Positions 31,305-42,351 of a DNA stretch of 64,000 nucleotides are shown in pieces. The stretch spans positions 1 to 64,000 of the forward strand of contig JAKAGV010000019.1 of assembly GCA_021815405.1 (NCBI GenBank). Reading direction: 5' to 3'. Position 1 is the stretch's first letter. Each line of letters opens with the position of its first letter. The notes beneath the pieces were generated by a model, which worked only from the letters and a program-made list of their open reading frames with translations, did no database searches and was not told where the DNA came from. The position numbers were made by a program, and so were the translations under genes. The stretch is from Bacteroidota bacterium. Its GTDB lineage: Bacteria > Bacteroidota > Ignavibacteria > Ignavibacteriales > Ignavibacteriaceae.

Positions 31305-32915
31305 TTAACTAAATTCCTCCGTTAATTCCTTCTGAGTTTTCTTGGAGAAGAATTTGACTTCGCCAAGCGGCATATTCTCATCTTCCTCAATCGTCAGCCT
31401 TACGCCATACTTGAACCAAAATTTGAAAAATGTTTTTATTTTCCCCTCAATAAACTTTGCTGCAAAAGTAGGATGACATTTTATGATTATTGCCCTCTCC
31501 TTTGATTGCCTTCTAAATTTCTTCAGCCAATCTTCTAAGTCATAAACAACATGAGAGTGTTTTGTGAGCATGCCGGTACCGAGGCAGTAAGGACAGACTT
31601 CTTTCATTGTCTGCATTATATTTTGCCTAATTCTCTGCCTTGTAATCTGAACCAATCCAAAATCGGACATTTGTAACACGGAGACTTTCGCTCGGTCTTT
31701 GCGAAATTCTTTTCTAAGCTCATCGTAAATTTTTTTCCGATTCTTTTCATCTTCAAGATCGATAAAATCGACAACGATAATTCCTCCAATATCTCTTAGC
31801 CTTAACTGTCGTGCAACTTCGCGTGCTGCTTCTAAGTCCGTCTTAAGTGAATTTTGTTCCTGTTCTTTGCTCTTTGCATATCTTCCGCTGTTTACGTCAA
31901 TCACTACCATCGCTTCTGTATGGTCAATAATTAGATAGCCTCCGCTGGGCATTGGGACTCTTCTTCCCATTAGAGTTTTAATCTGCTCTTCAATTTTGAA
32001 TGCATCGAATATCGAATTGCTGGATTTGAACGGCTCAATCTTTTCGGCAAGCGCAGGCTGAACAAGTTGAACATAGTTCTTGATTTGCTTGTAAAGCTTT
32101 TTGGAATCAATAAAAACTTTTGAAATGTCGGTAGTAAATAAGTCTCTTATAACGCTCGAAGTCGTATTGAGATCTTGGTAGATTAAAGCAGGAGGTTCTT
32201 CGGTCTTAATTGTATTTTGAATATCTTCCCATGTTTTCAGCAAATTTTTCAAATCTTCCCGGAGGGACTCTTCGGATTGATTTCTTGCAACAGTCCTGAT
32301 AATCAAACCAAATTTTTCAGGGAGAATTCCTCTTGCAATATGGCGCAGCCTTCTTCTTTCCTTAAAATCAGAAATCTTTTTAGATACTCCAATTTTATTA
32401 TCAAAAGGAAGTAAGACACAAAATCTTCCCGGCAGTGAAACTGAAGAGGTTACTCTTACACCTTTATTGTTCACCGGCTCTTTGGTTATCTGGATTAAAA
32501 TCTCCTGACCTTTGTGAAGTTTTGGGATTGCGTTTTCCTCGGCAACTTCTTTTACGGCTTCCTTAGCAGGTTTAGCCTGAATGTTGCTTCTGGCAGAAGC
32601 ATCTCCTTCTTCATCTGAATCAGCCTCATCATCAACATCCGAATCCTCATCACCCAGCATATCCTGGAACTGCTGAGTTCTTGCACCAATATCTGAAAAA
32701 TGAAGGAAGGCATCGTGTTTCATGCCGATGTCAATAAAGGCAGCTTTAATCCCCGGCAAAACTCTTGCAACTTTCCCCAAGTAAATGTCGCCGACCATTC
32801 GGCGGTTTTCAGGATAGTCGACGAAGAAATCGACTAAGTTTCCATCTTCTGTTATCGCTACTCGGGTCTGCGAAGTAGTAGAATTTATTATAATTTCTTT
32901 TGTCATAAAGAACAA
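31305..32915 (-). CDS. rng: Ribonuclease E/G family protein
   Basis: 'YLGKVARVLPGIKAAFIDIGMKHDAFLH', 'VVIDVNSGRY', 'CPYCLGTGML'; acidic insertion in the S1 region. Confidence 0.94.
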   Translation of the reverse strand: MFFMTKEIIINSTTSQTRVAITEDGNLVDFFVDYPENRRMVGDIYLGKVARVLPGIKAAFIDIGMKHDAFLHFSDIGARTQQFQDMLGDEDSDVDDEADSDEEGDASARSNIQAKPAKEAVKEVAEENAIPKLHKGQEILIQITKEPVNNKGVRVTSSVSLPGRFCVLLPFDNKIGVSKKISDFKERRRLRHIARGILPEKFGLIIRTVARNQSEESLREDLKNLLKTWEDIQNTIKTEEPPALIYQDLNTTSSVIRDLFTTDISKVFIDSKKLYKQIKNYVQLVQPALAEKIEPFKSSNSIFDAFKIEEQIKTLMGRRVPMPSGGYLIIDHTEAMVVIDVNSGRYAKSKEQEQNSLKTDLEAAREVARQLRLRDIGGIIVVDFIDLEDEKNRKKIYDELRKEFRKDRAKVSVLQMSDFGLVQITRQRIRQNIMQTMKEVCPYCLGTGMLTKHSHVVYDLEDWLKKFRRQSKERAIIIKCHPTFAAKFIEGKIKTFFKFWFKYGVRLTIEEDENMPLGEVKFFSKKTQKELTEEFS

Positions 32916-33244
32916 ACTCGTTTAATGAAATATCATATTTCATGAAATTTTTAAAAACATCAAAGCCCGCACTGCGTTTGAGGACATTGCCTGTGCCGCT
33001 CTCTGCACTTTCCGGTACTTCTTTCCTGTTCAGTTTTAAATAAATCAACAGGTAAAGAAGTATAAATATATTAAAGCAAACTAACTCCACAGTCGAGCCT
33101 AATTAATTGTAAACCTTATTTTATCAAACTAAAACCTTTTTAGCGATAAACAATTCATAATCCTGTACCGGAAAATTTTCCGGAATACTTTTAATATATT
33201 ATAAAGGAAAAATCCGGTACTTCGGAAAATAATTTATAAAATTT

Positions 33245-35356
33245 TTAATCGCCGTTTACTGGCTGGTTTTCTTTGTGATTTTCCTTCAGCATTTCTTTTC
33301 TGCTTAGAGAAAACTTACCATTCTCAATCTTAACCAGCTTTACAGTAACCTTGTCGCCTTCTTTAAAGTAATCAGTAACCTTATTAACGCGTTTATTGTC
33401 GATCTGCGAAATATGCAGCAAGCCTTCCTTACCAGGAAGGATTTCTACAAACGCGCCGAAGTCCATGATCTTTGTAATTACACCATCATAAACTTCACCT
33501 ACTTCGGGAGTAGCGGTCATTTTCTTTATGTACTCTTTGCACTTTGTAGCGCTTTCTTTATTGGGTGAAGCGATGTTGACAGTTCCGTCGTCATCGATAT
33601 TTATGTCAACACCAAACAGCCGCTGCATTCCCTGAATAGTCTTTCCGCCAGGACCTATTATCAATCCAATCTGATCTTGTTCAACCTTCATTGTTATAAG
33701 CCGCGGTGCATATGGCGACAAACCTTCACGCGGCTTACTGATAGCCTCGTTCATAATCCCAAGAATATGGAAGCGACCTTCTTTAGCTTGAGCAAGCGCT
33801 TTCTCCATAATCTCGAACGAAATTCCTTTGATTTTTATATCCATCTGGAATGCGGTTATTCCATCGGTTGTTCCGGCAACTTTAAAATCCATATCTCCAA
33901 GATGATCTTCATTGCCAAGAATATCTGAAAGAATAGCATATTGATCGCCTTCCTTTACAAGTCCCATCGCAATACCGGCAACCGGTTTGGGAAGCGGAAC
34001 TCCGGCATCCATCAAGCCCAACGAACCTGCACAAACAGTTGCCATAGATGATGATCCGTTCGATTCAAGAATATCTGAGATAACTCGGACAGTGTATGGA
34101 AAAGTATTTTCTGAAGGCATCAGCATCTTTAATGCACGCTCGGCGAGATTACCGTGACCAATTTCCCGTCTTCCTACACCGGACATCTTTCCAACCTCTC
34201 CAACGCTGAATGGCGGAAAGTTGTAATGAAGCATGAACTTCTTTGAATACTCATCGATCAATCCGTCGATTACTTGTTCATCATTCTTTGTACCGAGTGT
34301 AACAGTGGTTAAGCTTTGCGTCTCACCGCGTGTAAACAAAGCTGAACCGTGAGTCCTTGGAAGAACGCCAAGCTCAATTGTTATAGGTCTTATCTGTTTG
34401 GTGTTTCTGCCATCAAGACGGATTCCCTCAGTAAGAATTCTTCCCCGCATAAGCTCTTTTTCAAGATCGTGAAGAATTTCTCCGATCACTTTTTCCTGTT
34501 CCGGATATTTTTCTTTGAGAGATTCATTCACAAAACTGAGAAGCTCTTTATTCTTCGCGCTTCGTTCTTCTTTTGCAAGAACGGAATAGACGATCTCCTT
34601 AAACTTTTCACTAGCAAGATCATAAACATCCTTTTTAAGCGCTTCATCAATTACTGCCGGAGCGATTTCCTTCTTCGGCTTTCCGATTTCTGCTCTTAGT
34701 TCAACCTGAATCTGAATCAGCTTTTTGATTTCTTCATGCGCAAACTTTAGTGCATTAAGAAGGTCAACTTCACTAATCTCTTTCGATTCGCCTTCAACCA
34801 TCATAATAGAATCCGATGTGCCTGCAACAACTAACTCCATGTCGCTGTCTTTCAACTGCTGCAAAGTCGGATTGATTATGAATTGTCCGTTCACTCTTCC
34901 AACTCTAACCTCGGCAGCGGGACCATCAAACGGTATATCGGAAATCATTAAAGCGGCAGAAGCACCTACTGCCCCTAAAACATCAGCATCATTCTCTCCG
35001 TCGTGCGAAAATACGAATGCAATAACCTGAGTTTCATTTTTGAAGTAATCCGGGAATAGTGGTCTAATCGGTCTATCAATTAAGCGTGAGCTTAAGATTT
35101 CTTTTTCAGTAGGTCTTCCTTCACGCTTAATATAGCCGCCGGGAAACTTACCTGCTGCGGAAGTTTTTTCTCTGTATTCAACTTGAAGAGGAAAGAAGTC
35201 CTGGTCCTCTTTTACTTCTTCTGCAGCAACAGCGGTAACCAAAACCATCGTATCTGCGTATCTAACCATAACCGCACCGTTTGCCTGTTTGGCAAATCTT
35301 CCGGTTTCAATTGAAAAAATTTTACCGCCAATCTCAACTTCTTTTTTAACTATCAT
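33245..35356 (-). CDS. pnp: Polyribonucleotide nucleotidyltransferase
   Basis: Two RNase PH domains, KH ('IGLIIGPGGKTIQGM') and S1 domains. Confidence 0.97.
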   Translation of the reverse strand: MIVKKEVEIGGKIFSIETGRFAKQANGAVMVRYADTMVLVTAVAAEEVKEDQDFFPLQVEYREKTSAAGKFPGGYIKREGRPTEKEILSSRLIDRPIRPLFPDYFKNETQVIAFVFSHDGENDADVLGAVGASAALMISDIPFDGPAAEVRVGRVNGQFIINPTLQQLKDSDMELVVAGTSDSIMMVEGESKEISEVDLLNALKFAHEEIKKLIQIQVELRAEIGKPKKEIAPAVIDEALKKDVYDLASEKFKEIVYSVLAKEERSAKNKELLSFVNESLKEKYPEQEKVIGEILHDLEKELMRGRILTEGIRLDGRNTKQIRPITIELGVLPRTHGSALFTRGETQSLTTVTLGTKNDEQVIDGLIDEYSKKFMLHYNFPPFSVGEVGKMSGVGRREIGHGNLAERALKMLMPSENTFPYTVRVISDILESNGSSSMATVCAGSLGLMDAGVPLPKPVAGIAMGLVKEGDQYAILSDILGNEDHLGDMDFKVAGTTDGITAFQMDIKIKGISFEIMEKALAQAKEGRFHILGIMNEAISKPREGLSPYAPRLITMKVEQDQIGLIIGPGGKTIQGMQRLFGVDINIDDDGTVNIASPNKESATKCKEYIKKMTATPEVGEVYDGVITKIMDFGAFVEILPGKEGLLHISQIDNKRVNKVTDYFKEGDKVTVKLVKIENGKFSLSRKEMLKENHKENQPVNGD

Positions 35357-35367
35357 TTTCTAACCTA

Positions 35368-35631
35368 TTACTTTCTAATATTCAATTCTTTTATTATCGA
35401 TCTGTATCTTGCTATATCTTTCTTCATCAGGTAATCAAGGAGTCTTCTGCGCTTTCCTACCATCATCATTAAGCCGCGGCGGGAATGATGATCCTTTTTA
35501 TGCGCGTTGAAATGATCTGTTAAGTCATTTATTCTTTTTGTAAGAAGTGCAATTTGAACTTCAGATTTACCGGAGTCTTTTTCGTTTTTCCCATATTGCT
35601 TGATTAACTCAAGCTTTTCTTCTTTTGTCAT
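35368..35631 (-). CDS. rpsO: 30S ribosomal protein S15
   Basis: '[50 protein letters not shown]'. Confidence 0.97.
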   Translation of the reverse strand: MTKEEKLELIKQYGKNEKDSGKSEVQIALLTKRINDLTDHFNAHKKDHHSRRGLMMMVGKRRRLLDYLMKKDIARYRSIIKELNIRK

Positions 35632-35673
35632 TTTTTATCCTTTGTTTTTTGTACGATATAATCCTAGAAATTT

Positions 35674-35690
35674 TCCCGTCATTTACGGGA
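35674..35690 (-). promoter_or_regulatory. Hairpin in the ribF-rpsO spacer / rpsO leader
   Basis: TCCCGTAAATGACGGGA on the minus strand, about 43 nt upstream of the rpsO start. Confidence 0.45.
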
Positions 35691-35698
35691 CACCGGGA

Positions 35699-36649
35699 TT
35701 AATTATTTAAAATTCCATTTGCCAGTTTGTTGAAAATTTCAAGCCCGGCTTCTTTATCCTTATTCATATGAGTTATTAACTCTTCAGTAGAAGAAAACTT
35801 TTCTTCTCCTCTAATTCTTTCCACCATGTTCACGGTAACTTGAGCGCCGTATATATCCAAATCGAAATCCAGAATGTAAACTTCCGTAGTAACCATACCA
35901 TCAATATAAAATGTCGGTCGTCTGCCGATACTCAACAAACCATTATATTTTTTATTCCCAACGATTACTTCTACGGCATAAATTCCGATTGCAGGCAGCA
36001 GCTTACTCTCATCATTCAACTTAATATTTGCAGTTGGGAAACCGAGTGTTTTACCTCTGCCGTCGCCTTTAATTACGGTTCCGCTGAAGGAATAGTAGCT
36101 TCCAAGCAGAGCGCTGGCAAGTTGTACTTCACCATTCACCAATGCGTTTCTTATTTTAGTGCTGCTTACCGTAATACCATCAACATAAATTGCTTCAACT
36201 CTTGTTACGCCAAATCCATATTTATTTCCAAGCTCTCTCAGGGTATGCTCATCACCGCCTCTTCCTTTTCCGAAGTGATGGTCATATCCGATAACCATTT
36301 CCCTTAAACCGATCTTATCAATAATATAATCTTTAATAAAAGTTTCGGAATCAAGCTGAGAAAACTCTTTTGTAAAATTGATTACAAGGATGTTCTCAAT
36401 ACCTAGCCCGCTTAAAATTTCAAGCTTTTCAGGCAGAGTATTTAACAACCTGACACCGGTTTTGGAGACAATTGTTCTGGGGTGAGGGTCGAATGTCACT
36501 AAGAAACTTCTTCCGCCAATCTGCGAAGCTTTTTCTAAAACGCCTTCAATAATTTTTTTATGCCCCAGATGAATGCCATCGAAAGTCCCAAGAGTAAGTA
36601 CTGTATCTTTATTTTTTACTACCTCCGACAGGCTTTTAAACACTTTCAT
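35699..36649 (-). CDS. ribF: Bifunctional riboflavin kinase/FAD synthetase
   Basis: 'LGTFDGIHLGHKKIIEGV', 'VTFDPHPRTIV', 'GRGKTLGFPTANI'. Confidence 0.95.
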   Translation of the reverse strand: MKVFKSLSEVVKNKDTVLTLGTFDGIHLGHKKIIEGVLEKASQIGGRSFLVTFDPHPRTIVSKTGVRLLNTLPEKLEILSGLGIENILVINFTKEFSQLDSETFIKDYIIDKIGLREMVIGYDHHFGKGRGGDEHTLRELGNKYGFGVTRVEAIYVDGITVSSTKIRNALVNGEVQLASALLGSYYSFSGTVIKGDGRGKTLGFPTANIKLNDESKLLPAIGIYAVEVIVGNKKYNGLLSIGRRPTFYIDGMVTTEVYILDFDLDIYGAQVTVNMVERIRGEEKFSSTEELITHMNKDKEAGLEIFNKLANGILNN

Positions 36650-36697
36650 AACAACATTTTACAATTCAAAAGTTTGCTAATATAATTCTTTTTTAAC

Positions 36698-37420
36698 TTA
36701 AAACGAAATTTTTTGATCACTAACCATTGCAGCTTTCATTTTTTCAGTAAATTCGTCCACATCAAGCGCATTATCTATCGAATAATTTCCAATTGCCGTT
36801 CTTCGCAATGAACCTAGAACTCCGCCGCAGCCCAGTTTTTCACCGAGGTCATTTGCAATCGAACGGATATATGTTCCCTTAGAACAGACTATCTCGAATT
36901 CGATTTCTGGTAGAGAGATCTTTTTAATTTCAAATTTATGAACTTCAACTTCACGAGGTTCTCTGGCAATTTCCTTTCCTTTACGGGCAATTTTGTACAA
37001 AGATTTTCCTTTAACTTTTACCGCAGAAAACATTGGCGGAATCTGCATTATTTTTCCAACAAAGCTATCTCTTACTTTAAGTATTTGATCAACCGTAATC
37101 CCGGAAAAATCAGTTTCGGTTATGTCAGTTTCCATATCCATTGAAGGGGAAGTTTTACCAAGGATGATTTTACCGGTATAAGTTTTTTCTAAATCTTGAA
37201 ACTGAGTAATCTCTTTTGTCTTTTTCCCAGTGCAAATTATTAGAAGACCAGTAGCAAGAGGATCAAGAGTTCCGGCATGACCAACTTTTTTTACATTAAT
37301 TGCGCGGCGAATTTTGTGAACAACTTTAAACGAAGTCCAGCCTATTGGTTTATCGATAAGAATATTTTCCCCGGCTTGAAAATCGAGCTTAGAAAAATCA
37401 GCCGTTTCCTTTGTTATCAT
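36698..37420 (-). CDS. truB: tRNA pseudouridine(55) synthase
   Basis: 'IDKPIGWTSFKVVHKIRR', 'KVGHAGTLDPLATGLLIICTGKKTK'. Confidence 0.96.
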   Translation of the reverse strand: MITKETADFSKLDFQAGENILIDKPIGWTSFKVVHKIRRAINVKKVGHAGTLDPLATGLLIICTGKKTKEITQFQDLEKTYTGKIILGKTSPSMDMETDITETDFSGITVDQILKVRDSFVGKIMQIPPMFSAVKVKGKSLYKIARKGKEIAREPREVEVHKFEIKKISLPEIEFEIVCSKGTYIRSIANDLGEKLGCGGVLGSLRRTAIGNYSIDNALDVDEFTEKMKAAMVSDQKISF

Positions 37421-37784
37421 CTTCGTGAATCTTCTTAATTAAACCTTCAATCTTCTCAACATAATCAAGCGTGTCATCAAGGAAGAATTTCAGTTCGGGA
37501 ACAAACTTTATGCGGATTCGTGAAGCAAGCTCTGACCTGATAAAACCTGTTACGGATTTAATTCGTTCCAATGAATGTTCGCGTTTATCTTTTTCAAGCA
37601 CCGAAACATAAATCTTGGCAATTTTCAGATCAGGGCTGACTTTAACAGATGTAACAGTTATGAATCCGACGGAGGAGTCACCCAATTTGTCCGGCAGCTT
37701 ATATAAAAATATTAAACTAATCTCTTCCTTAATTAAATGCTCTACTCGATTAATCCTGTGTGTCATTTCAATCACTCCTTTCAA
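37398..37784 (-). CDS. rbfA: Ribosome-binding factor A
   Basis: 'RINRVEHLIKEEISLIFL', 'VTSVKVSPDLKIAKIYVSVL'; position between infB and truB. Confidence 0.93.
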   Translation of the reverse strand: MKGVIEMTHRINRVEHLIKEEISLIFLYKLPDKLGDSSVGFITVTSVKVSPDLKIAKIYVSVLEKDKREHSLERIKSVTGFIRSELASRIRIKFVPELKFFLDDTLDYVEKIEGLIKKIHEDDNKGNG

Positions 37785-37872
37785 GCAGCCAGCATCTTGA
37801 AAATATCTTAAAATTCCGGTATTAAATATCAGTTATAAATTAACAAAATATTTTTGTTAATTCAGTATAAAA

Positions 37873-40566
37873 TTAAACCAGCTTTTTCTTTGTTTCAATT
37901 ATCTTGAACGCTTCAATTGTATCGCCGACTTTCACATCGTTGAAGTTGGCAATATTTAATCCGCATTCATAACCGGAATCGACTTCTCTAACATCATCCT
38001 TAAAACGCTTAAGCGAGGAAATCTCGCCTTCATGGATTACAATTCCATCACGTATCAAACGAATTCTGTTGTTGCGGATAATCTTGCCGTCTTGTACATA
38101 ACAGCCTGCAATTGTTCCAGACTTTGGAATCTTAAATGTATCTCTTACTTCAAGTGAAGCAGTAACTTCTTCTGAAAGTACCGGTGATAATAATCCTTCA
38201 AGCGCAGATTTTACTTCGTTTATCGCATCATAAATTACGTTATAAAGCCTAATGTCCACGTTTTGAGTTTCTGCAAGCTTGCGGGCGTTTAAGTTTGGTC
38301 TTACATGGAAGCCGATAATTATTGCATCCGAAGCCGATGCAAGAAGGACATCGCTTTCAGAAATACCGCCGACACCTTTGTGAATAACTCTTACAATTAC
38401 TTCTTCATTTGAAAGCTTCATCAGTGAATCGGATAAAGCTTCAACAGAACCATCCACGTCACCTTTAACAATTAATGGAAGCTCTTTTACTCCGCCGATA
38501 CTAATTTGTTTTGCAATCTCGTCAAGCGTAACATGATGAACCTGCTTCTGGTCCTGTTCTCGTTTTAGCTGTTGTCTCTTCAATGCAATTTCGCGAGCCA
38601 TTCTATCAGAGTCAACTACTACGAAAGTATCTCCGGCTTGAGGAGCACCCTCAAATCCTAAAACCTGAACCGGCGTAGATGGTGGAGCTTCTGCAACTTT
38701 GTTGCCGCGTTCATCAAACATAGCCCGAACTTTACCTTGATAAATTCCAGCAATAAACGGATCACCTACACGCAGAGTACCTTTCTGAACTAGAATTGTT
38801 CCGGTGATACCTCTTCCTTTATCAAGTTCAGATTCAACAACTGCACCGCGAGCAGTTCTGTCCGGATTGGCTTTCAGGTCAAGAACTTCAGCTTCAAGAA
38901 GAATTTTTTCAAGAAGAAGATCAACATTCAATCCGGTTTTTGCTGAGATCTCGACACACTGGTATTTTCCGCCCCAATCTTCAACCAGAATATTTCTTTC
39001 AGCCAACTGCTGTTTAATTCTATCGATATTGGAGCCGGGTTTATCAATCTTGTTAATAGCAATTACGATCGGAACATTTGCAGCCTGAGCATGGTTGATT
39101 GCTTCAACAGTTTGCGGCATTACAGCATCATCGGCAGCAACCACAAGGACTACAATGTCTGTCAACTGCGCACCACGCGCACGCATTGCAGTAAAAGCCT
39201 CATGACCAGGAGTATCGAGAAATGAAATAAATTTTCCGCTGCCTACATCAACTTTATAAGCGCCGATATGCTGAGTAATTCCTCCGGCTTCACCGGCAAC
39301 TACGTTTGTTCGCCTTATATAATCAAGCAAGGATGTTTTACCATGATCAACATGCCCCATTATTGTTACTACAGGAGAACGAGAAACAAGAGTTGAAGGA
39401 TCATCAGGCTTATCTTCCAGAACTTCTGAAGTATATTCTTTCTGAAGTTCAACTTCATATCCGAACTCGTCTGCTACAAGTGAGATAGTTTCAAAATCGA
39501 GCCTCTGGTTGATTGAAACCATCAATCCAAGCTCTATACATTTTGAAATTACATCACCTACAGGCACATTCATTAAATTTGCAAGTTCATTTACTGCAAT
39601 AAATTCGTTTACAGCAATTTTATTCTGCTCAAGCGATCTCATTTCCTGACGCAGTTCTTCTTCTGCTTCTCTCTCCTTGCGTTTCTTCTTGCGTGAATTT
39701 GCACGGTCGGAAATTACAGAGTCCTCCATACTGAGGAGAGTTTTTCTAATTGCTTCTTTGACTTCTCGCTGGTCGATCTCGAATCGTTTTACTCTCTTTC
39801 TTTTCTTTACTATAACAGGTTCATCAACAGTCTGCTCGCCGGTTTTCTTCTTCGGCTTCTTCTTTCTTTTCTTTCTGGGAGTTTCGGTAGAAGACTGCCC
39901 CGTTGAGGAAGTTTCTGAACTGGAAGAAATCCTATCAGATTTAGTATCTTCACCCAGATCAATCTTGCCCACAACCTTTAATCCTTTTTTCTTGGATGCT
40001 TCAATTTCCTTAGGCGAAAGGAATACTTTTTCTTCTTCAACAGGAGCAGCTACTGCTTCATGCGCTCTTTCTCCGGATAACTTTTCCTCAACAATTTCCG
40101 GCTCGATAATTTTCTTCTCAGGAACTTTGGATTCTTCTTCAGGAGTTTGAATCACCTGAATTTCAGGTACTTCTTCAATAGGTTTCTCTTCAACCGGTTT
40201 AATATGTTCTTCAACTACCTCGGGTTTTTCTTCAATAACTTTTTCGGGTTCTTTAGCAGTAGTAATTTCAGGTGTTTTCTCCTTCGGCTTCTCCTCTTGC
40301 TTTTGCTCTTCTTTTTCTTCTTTACCGGATTTCTCTGTTCTCTTTTTGTTGAACTCTGCAATCTTCTTGTAATGCTTTTCTGCTTTCTCGATATCTTTCT
40401 TAAAGTGATCGTTTATCTCTTTAAGCATTTCATCGGTAAGTAAAGCCATATGGGATTTTACATCATGCCCGCGCTTGCGTAAAAACTCCATAAGGTTCTC
40501 AGCCGAGAGGTTGTACTCAGAAGCTATTTTATAAACCCGTATTTTTTTCTCTTTAGTTTCGGACAT
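37873..40566 (-). CDS. infB: Translation initiation factor IF-2
   Basis: '[24 protein letters not shown]' G-domain; long charged N-terminal linker. Confidence 0.97.
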   Translation of the reverse strand: MSETKEKKIRVYKIASEYNLSAENLMEFLRKRGHDVKSHMALLTDEMLKEINDHFKKDIEKAEKHYKKIAEFNKKRTEKSGKEEKEEQKQEEKPKEKTPEITTAKEPEKVIEEKPEVVEEHIKPVEEKPIEEVPEIQVIQTPEEESKVPEKKIIEPEIVEEKLSGERAHEAVAAPVEEEKVFLSPKEIEASKKKGLKVVGKIDLGEDTKSDRISSSSETSSTGQSSTETPRKKRKKKPKKKTGEQTVDEPVIVKKRKRVKRFEIDQREVKEAIRKTLLSMEDSVISDRANSRKKKRKEREAEEELRQEMRSLEQNKIAVNEFIAVNELANLMNVPVGDVISKCIELGLMVSINQRLDFETISLVADEFGYEVELQKEYTSEVLEDKPDDPSTLVSRSPVVTIMGHVDHGKTSLLDYIRRTNVVAGEAGGITQHIGAYKVDVGSGKFISFLDTPGHEAFTAMRARGAQLTDIVVLVVAADDAVMPQTVEAINHAQAANVPIVIAINKIDKPGSNIDRIKQQLAERNILVEDWGGKYQCVEISAKTGLNVDLLLEKILLEAEVLDLKANPDRTARGAVVESELDKGRGITGTILVQKGTLRVGDPFIAGIYQGKVRAMFDERGNKVAEAPPSTPVQVLGFEGAPQAGDTFVVVDSDRMAREIALKRQQLKREQDQKQVHHVTLDEIAKQISIGGVKELPLIVKGDVDGSVEALSDSLMKLSNEEVIVRVIHKGVGGISESDVLLASASDAIIIGFHVRPNLNARKLAETQNVDIRLYNVIYDAINEVKSALEGLLSPVLSEEVTASLEVRDTFKIPKSGTIAGCYVQDGKIIRNNRIRLIRDGIVIHEGEISSLKRFKDDVREVDSGYECGLNIANFNDVKVGDTIEAFKIIETKKKLV

Positions 40567-40589
40567 ATTCTGGTTACCTAATATTCGAG

Positions 40590-41840
40590 CTATTCTTCTT
40601 CTTCTTCAAATTGTGATTTAATTATTTCTAGTATCTCGTTTATCTTTGCTTCATCGAGACCTTCAATTTCTTTTAGCTTTTCAGCTCCAGCGGTTAATAC
40701 CTCAAGAGCCGTATCGTATCGGTTATTAATAAGCAGATCGTAAACTTCCGCTCCCAATTCTTCTTTCAGATCGATTAACTCGATATCTTCATCATATTCT
40801 TCGAATGGTTTTTCTTCTCTTAGAATTTCTATTTCATAACCGGTAAGCTTCATTGCAAGCCTGATGTTTACACCGTTTCTTCCTACAAGCAGAGAAACCT
40901 GATCGCTATCCGCAGTTACTACCGCTTTTTTAGCCGCAGTGTTCACATCAATCTTTTTAAGTTTGGCAGGCGCCAGTGATCTTTGAAGGTAAACAACCGG
41001 ATCTTCAGAATAATTTACAACATCGATATTCTCGTTGTTCAATTCTCTTACGATAGCATGGATACGGACGCCTTTCATTCCTACACATGCGCCTACTGCA
41101 TCAATACGGTTGTCCTGCGATTGTACCGCTACTTTTGCTCGTTCACCGGGCTCGCGGGCAATTGCCTTTATTTCAATTATGCCATCATATATTTCCGGTA
41201 TTTCAATCTCAAATAATCTTCTTAAGAAATTATTATCTGCGCGGGAAATAACTATCACTGGTCCGCTGGTGCTTTTTCTAACTTCCTTTACTATTCCACG
41301 GATAGTCTCGCCTTTTTTATATCTTTCATAAGGGATTTGTTCAGATCGAGGTAATATTAATTCATTTCTGTTATGGTTAACAAGTATATCGCTCTTCCTA
41401 ATTTGATATATATCGCCGACAACTATTTCATTGAGGAGTTCGTTATATTCGTTGTAAACGATGTCCTTTTCAATTTCACGTATTTTCTGGTTGAGTCCTT
41501 GCTTTGCAAGAGTTATCAATCTTCTTCCAAAAGTTTCAAGTTCAAGTTTTTCAACATAATCATCACCAACATCCAGCTCATCATCGTTACCGCGGCTATT
41601 GACTTCTTCGATGCTTATTTGAGTATTAGGATTTTCAACTTCTTCCACAATTTCTCTTTCAAGGAAAATCTCGATATCGCCTCTATCCATATTTACAACG
41701 ACATCATACTTTGCATCATCCCCGTATTTTTTTTTGACAAGCATACCGAAGATTTCTTCAATGATGCCGGCTAAAACATCTTTGTCGACTCCTTTTTCCC
41801 TCACCATCTGGGAAAATGATTCAACAATATCTGTGTTCAT
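40590..41840 (-). CDS. nusA: Transcription termination/antitermination factor NusA
   Basis: S1 and KH regions ('AVGACVGMKGVRIHAIVRELNNENIDVV'), operon context. Confidence 0.96.
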   Translation of the reverse strand: MNTDIVESFSQMVREKGVDKDVLAGIIEEIFGMLVKKKYGDDAKYDVVVNMDRGDIEIFLEREIVEEVENPNTQISIEEVNSRGNDDELDVGDDYVEKLELETFGRRLITLAKQGLNQKIREIEKDIVYNEYNELLNEIVVGDIYQIRKSDILVNHNRNELILPRSEQIPYERYKKGETIRGIVKEVRKSTSGPVIVISRADNNFLRRLFEIEIPEIYDGIIEIKAIAREPGERAKVAVQSQDNRIDAVGACVGMKGVRIHAIVRELNNENIDVVNYSEDPVVYLQRSLAPAKLKKIDVNTAAKKAVVTADSDQVSLLVGRNGVNIRLAMKLTGYEIEILREEKPFEEYDEDIELIDLKEELGAEVYDLLINNRYDTALEVLTAGAEKLKEIEGLDEAKINEILEIIKSQFEEEEE

Positions 41841-41856
41841 ATAACTAATCCTCCGA

Positions 41857-42312
41857 TTAAGAAAAACTGACTAATACTTTTGCTTTTTCTATGTTATTAA
41901 AATTTATTATTGTATCCTTACCACCCGAAGAGAATATCAAATTCTCGCCTTCAATAGCTATCAGCTTACCTGTAAGTTTTTTTGTTTCTTCTCCGGAGTT
42001 AAATGTAATTTCAAATTTCCTGTTGACGTGCTTGGGATACTGTTTTAAGAACTTAAGTGGTCTATCAACGCCTGGAGAAGATACTTCAAGATAATAATTG
42101 GAACCAATATCAGGCAAGCCTTCCAGTTTGGGATTTATCTCAAGGCTGATCCTAGCACAATCATCTGCCGAAACATTTTGCTCGCCATCAATATAAATTT
42201 CTATAGAACGACTGCTGCTTCTTCCGTGTACAACAAGATCAACAAGGAAGAAATTATTACGCTCAATAATTTCCGAAGCAATCTCTTTTATATTTTCTTC
42301 AAGTAAATTCAT
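41857..42312 (-). CDS. rimP: Ribosome maturation factor RimP
   Basis: 'DDCARISLEINPKLEG', 'YYLEVSSPGVDRPLK'; start placed at ATG 42312 (MNLLEEN) rather than the ORF-track TTG 42333. Confidence 0.92.
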   Translation of the reverse strand: MNLLEENIKEIASEIIERNNFFLVDLVVHGRSSSRSIEIYIDGEQNVSADDCARISLEINPKLEGLPDIGSNYYLEVSSPGVDRPLKFLKQYPKHVNRKFEITFNSGEETKKLTGKLIAIEGENLIFSSGGKDTIINFNNIEKAKVLVSFS

Positions 42313-42323
42313 ACAAATAAAAA

Positions 42324-42341
42324 TCGCCCTCAAGAGGGCGA
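42324..42341 (-). promoter_or_regulatory. Terminator-like hairpin in the leader of the rimP-nusA operon
   Basis: Minus strand TCGCCCTCTTGAGGGCGA followed by TTTTTATTTG, immediately upstream of ATG 42312. Confidence 0.7.
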
Positions 42342-42351
42342 ATTAACTTGA

